Under the pieces are notes generated by a model. It was given only the letters and a program-made list of their open reading frames with translations. It had not been told where the DNA came from and searched no databases. From the NCBI GenBank assembly GCA_015232485.1, contig JADFZP010000179.1:1-6808 (forward strand): 6,808 nt of DNA, written 5' to 3'. The DNA comes from Alphaproteobacteria bacterium. GTDB lineage: Bacteria; Pseudomonadota; Alphaproteobacteria; Rhodospirillales; Magnetospirillaceae. This document shows, in pieces, positions 6,121 to 6,808 of this stretch. A program made the position numbers and the translations under genes. Each line of letters opens with the position of its first letter. Within the stretch, counting starts at the first letter, position 1.

Positions 6121-6808
6121 TCAACTCCGGCTCCGGCACCGCATTTGGGTTTAGCGCCGCCACCCGCTTCCTCATCGCCTTGTCCAACCTGATCATCGCG
6201 TCGGTGAGCGTCTCGTGGATCGCAGGCCAATCCTCGGGCGGCGACCTATACCCGCCATCGAAGACCTGTCGGATGCGACATCCATCGCCTTCCGGCAACT
6301 CCTGCCATTCAAGTTCGTCGCCATAGTCCGCCTCGACGGCGTCCCTCTGCACCTTCAGCGCACGGAAGGCGGCCTTGTTCCTAGCCGCCTGCCCGGCGCC
6401 CAGCCCAATCCACAACTCTACCTGGGAGTCGTGCTTGCGGACCGAGTAGACCAAGCCAAAGCCCGTTCTCCCGATACCACCCGAGATCCAGGTGTCCTTG
6501 GTCGGTTTGCGGTTGGCGTGAATTTCGGTCTTCGTCCTGGCGTATTCCAACAGCCCGTCCCAGAAGCGAATCCGCAACTCGTGACGGTCGCTTCGGCTTT
6601 GTCGCTCCGCCTGTTTCTTGACGCCGATTTGGGTTTGGAAGGAGGTCGCCTCGGGCAGGGGTATCAACTGCTGGACATCCATGAGCACGGTGCCGTTCGC
6701 CATCCGGTACGGCTTCAAGCGGACGCACCGAATGTCAATGTCATGGTCGTTCATCCACATGACGGCGGTCGTCAGTTCCTTGCTGAAGTCCGCGGAGGCC
6801 AGAATAAT
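6113..6808 (-). CDS. DUF4268-domain protein, N-terminal part beyond the window
   Basis: The frame is open from the window edge to a TAG at 6115-6113, giving 231 visible residues. The first 16 (IILASADFSKELTTAV) lead straight into MNDHDIDIRCVRLKPYR, so the ATG codons at 6760 and 6754 are internal and the gene starts outside. The LASADFSKELTTAV...DVQQLIPLPEA segment resembles the end of the NucS/PD-(D/E)XK-like module often found before DUF4268. The DUF4268 part follows: FWDGLLEYARTKTEIHANR, WISGGIGRTGFGLVYSVRK, NKAAFRALKVQRDAVEADYG, LEWQELPEGDGCRIR and a C-terminal helix with MIRLDKAM. The function is not established. Such genes often occur in accessory or defence neighbourhoods, so a nuclease-linked defence role is a guess. 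Any catalytic nuclease residues would lie in the missing part. Codon use is less G/C-biased than in neighbours, with AGA, AGG, ATT, CAA and AAA codons, suggesting transfer. Confidence 0.8.
   Translation of the reverse strand: MILASADFSKELTTAVMWMNDHDIDIRCVRLKPYRMANGTVLMDVQQLIPLPEATSFQTQIGVKKQAERQSRSDRHELRIRFWDGLLEYARTKTEIHANRKPTKDTWISGGIGRTGFGLVYSVRKHDSQVELWIGLGAGQAARNKAAFRALKVQRDAVEADYGDELEWQELPEGDGCRIRQVFDGGYRSPPEDWPAIHETLTDAMIRLDKAMRKRVAALNPNAVPEPELTV

Noticed and set aside
6113..6760. Taking the ATG at 6760 as the start of the DUF4268 gene
   Set aside because: The 16 codons before it are open and read LASADFSKELTTAV, continuous with the family sequence, so the gene begins beyond the window.

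Overview
The window is GC-rich, densely coding bacterial DNA. Its rplY-pth-ychF order, strong G/C preference at third codon positions and a Cache-type sensor protein fit an alphaproteobacterium, probably Rhodospirillales-like (Magnetospirillum/Phaeospirillum relatives). That placement is inference from gene order and composition, not from a search.

Left part, + strand (1-2542): the C-terminal end of a VOC/glyoxalase-like protein overlaps a class I SAM-dependent methyltransferase through a GTGA stop/start junction. After a 60-base gap comes a two-transmembrane Cache-domain protein with a histidine kinase layout. Its dimerisation helix keeps a histidine, but the ATP-binding domain has lost the N-box asparagines, the G1 aspartate and glycines, and part of G2. 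It looks like a pseudokinase or phosphotransfer protein rather than a working kinase.

Middle part, - strand (2576-5932): four co-directional genes with very short gaps, read rplY (L25/Ctc) > pth > ychF > BMP-family periplasmic binding protein. The first three form a conserved translation-related cluster: a 5S rRNA-binding protein, peptidyl-tRNA recycling, and a ribosome-associated ATPase. The binding protein sits 27 bases behind ychF with its own strong ribosome binding site. No permease or ATPase gene for it is visible. A 7-bp-stem inverted repeat separates it from the convergent sensor gene.

Right edge, - strand (6022-6808): upstream of rplY lies a short, strongly G/C-biased open stretch that reads like the last ~32 codons of a lost gene and ends just before a hairpin. 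Abutting it is a DUF4268-family protein, open to the window edge, with visibly less G/C-biased codons including rare arginine codons. The layout suggests a horizontally acquired gene, possibly the rim of a defence or accessory island, joined to the housekeeping operon. That gene and the degenerate kinase are the two items most worth a second look. No rRNA, tRNA, CRISPR array or insertion sequence was recognised.
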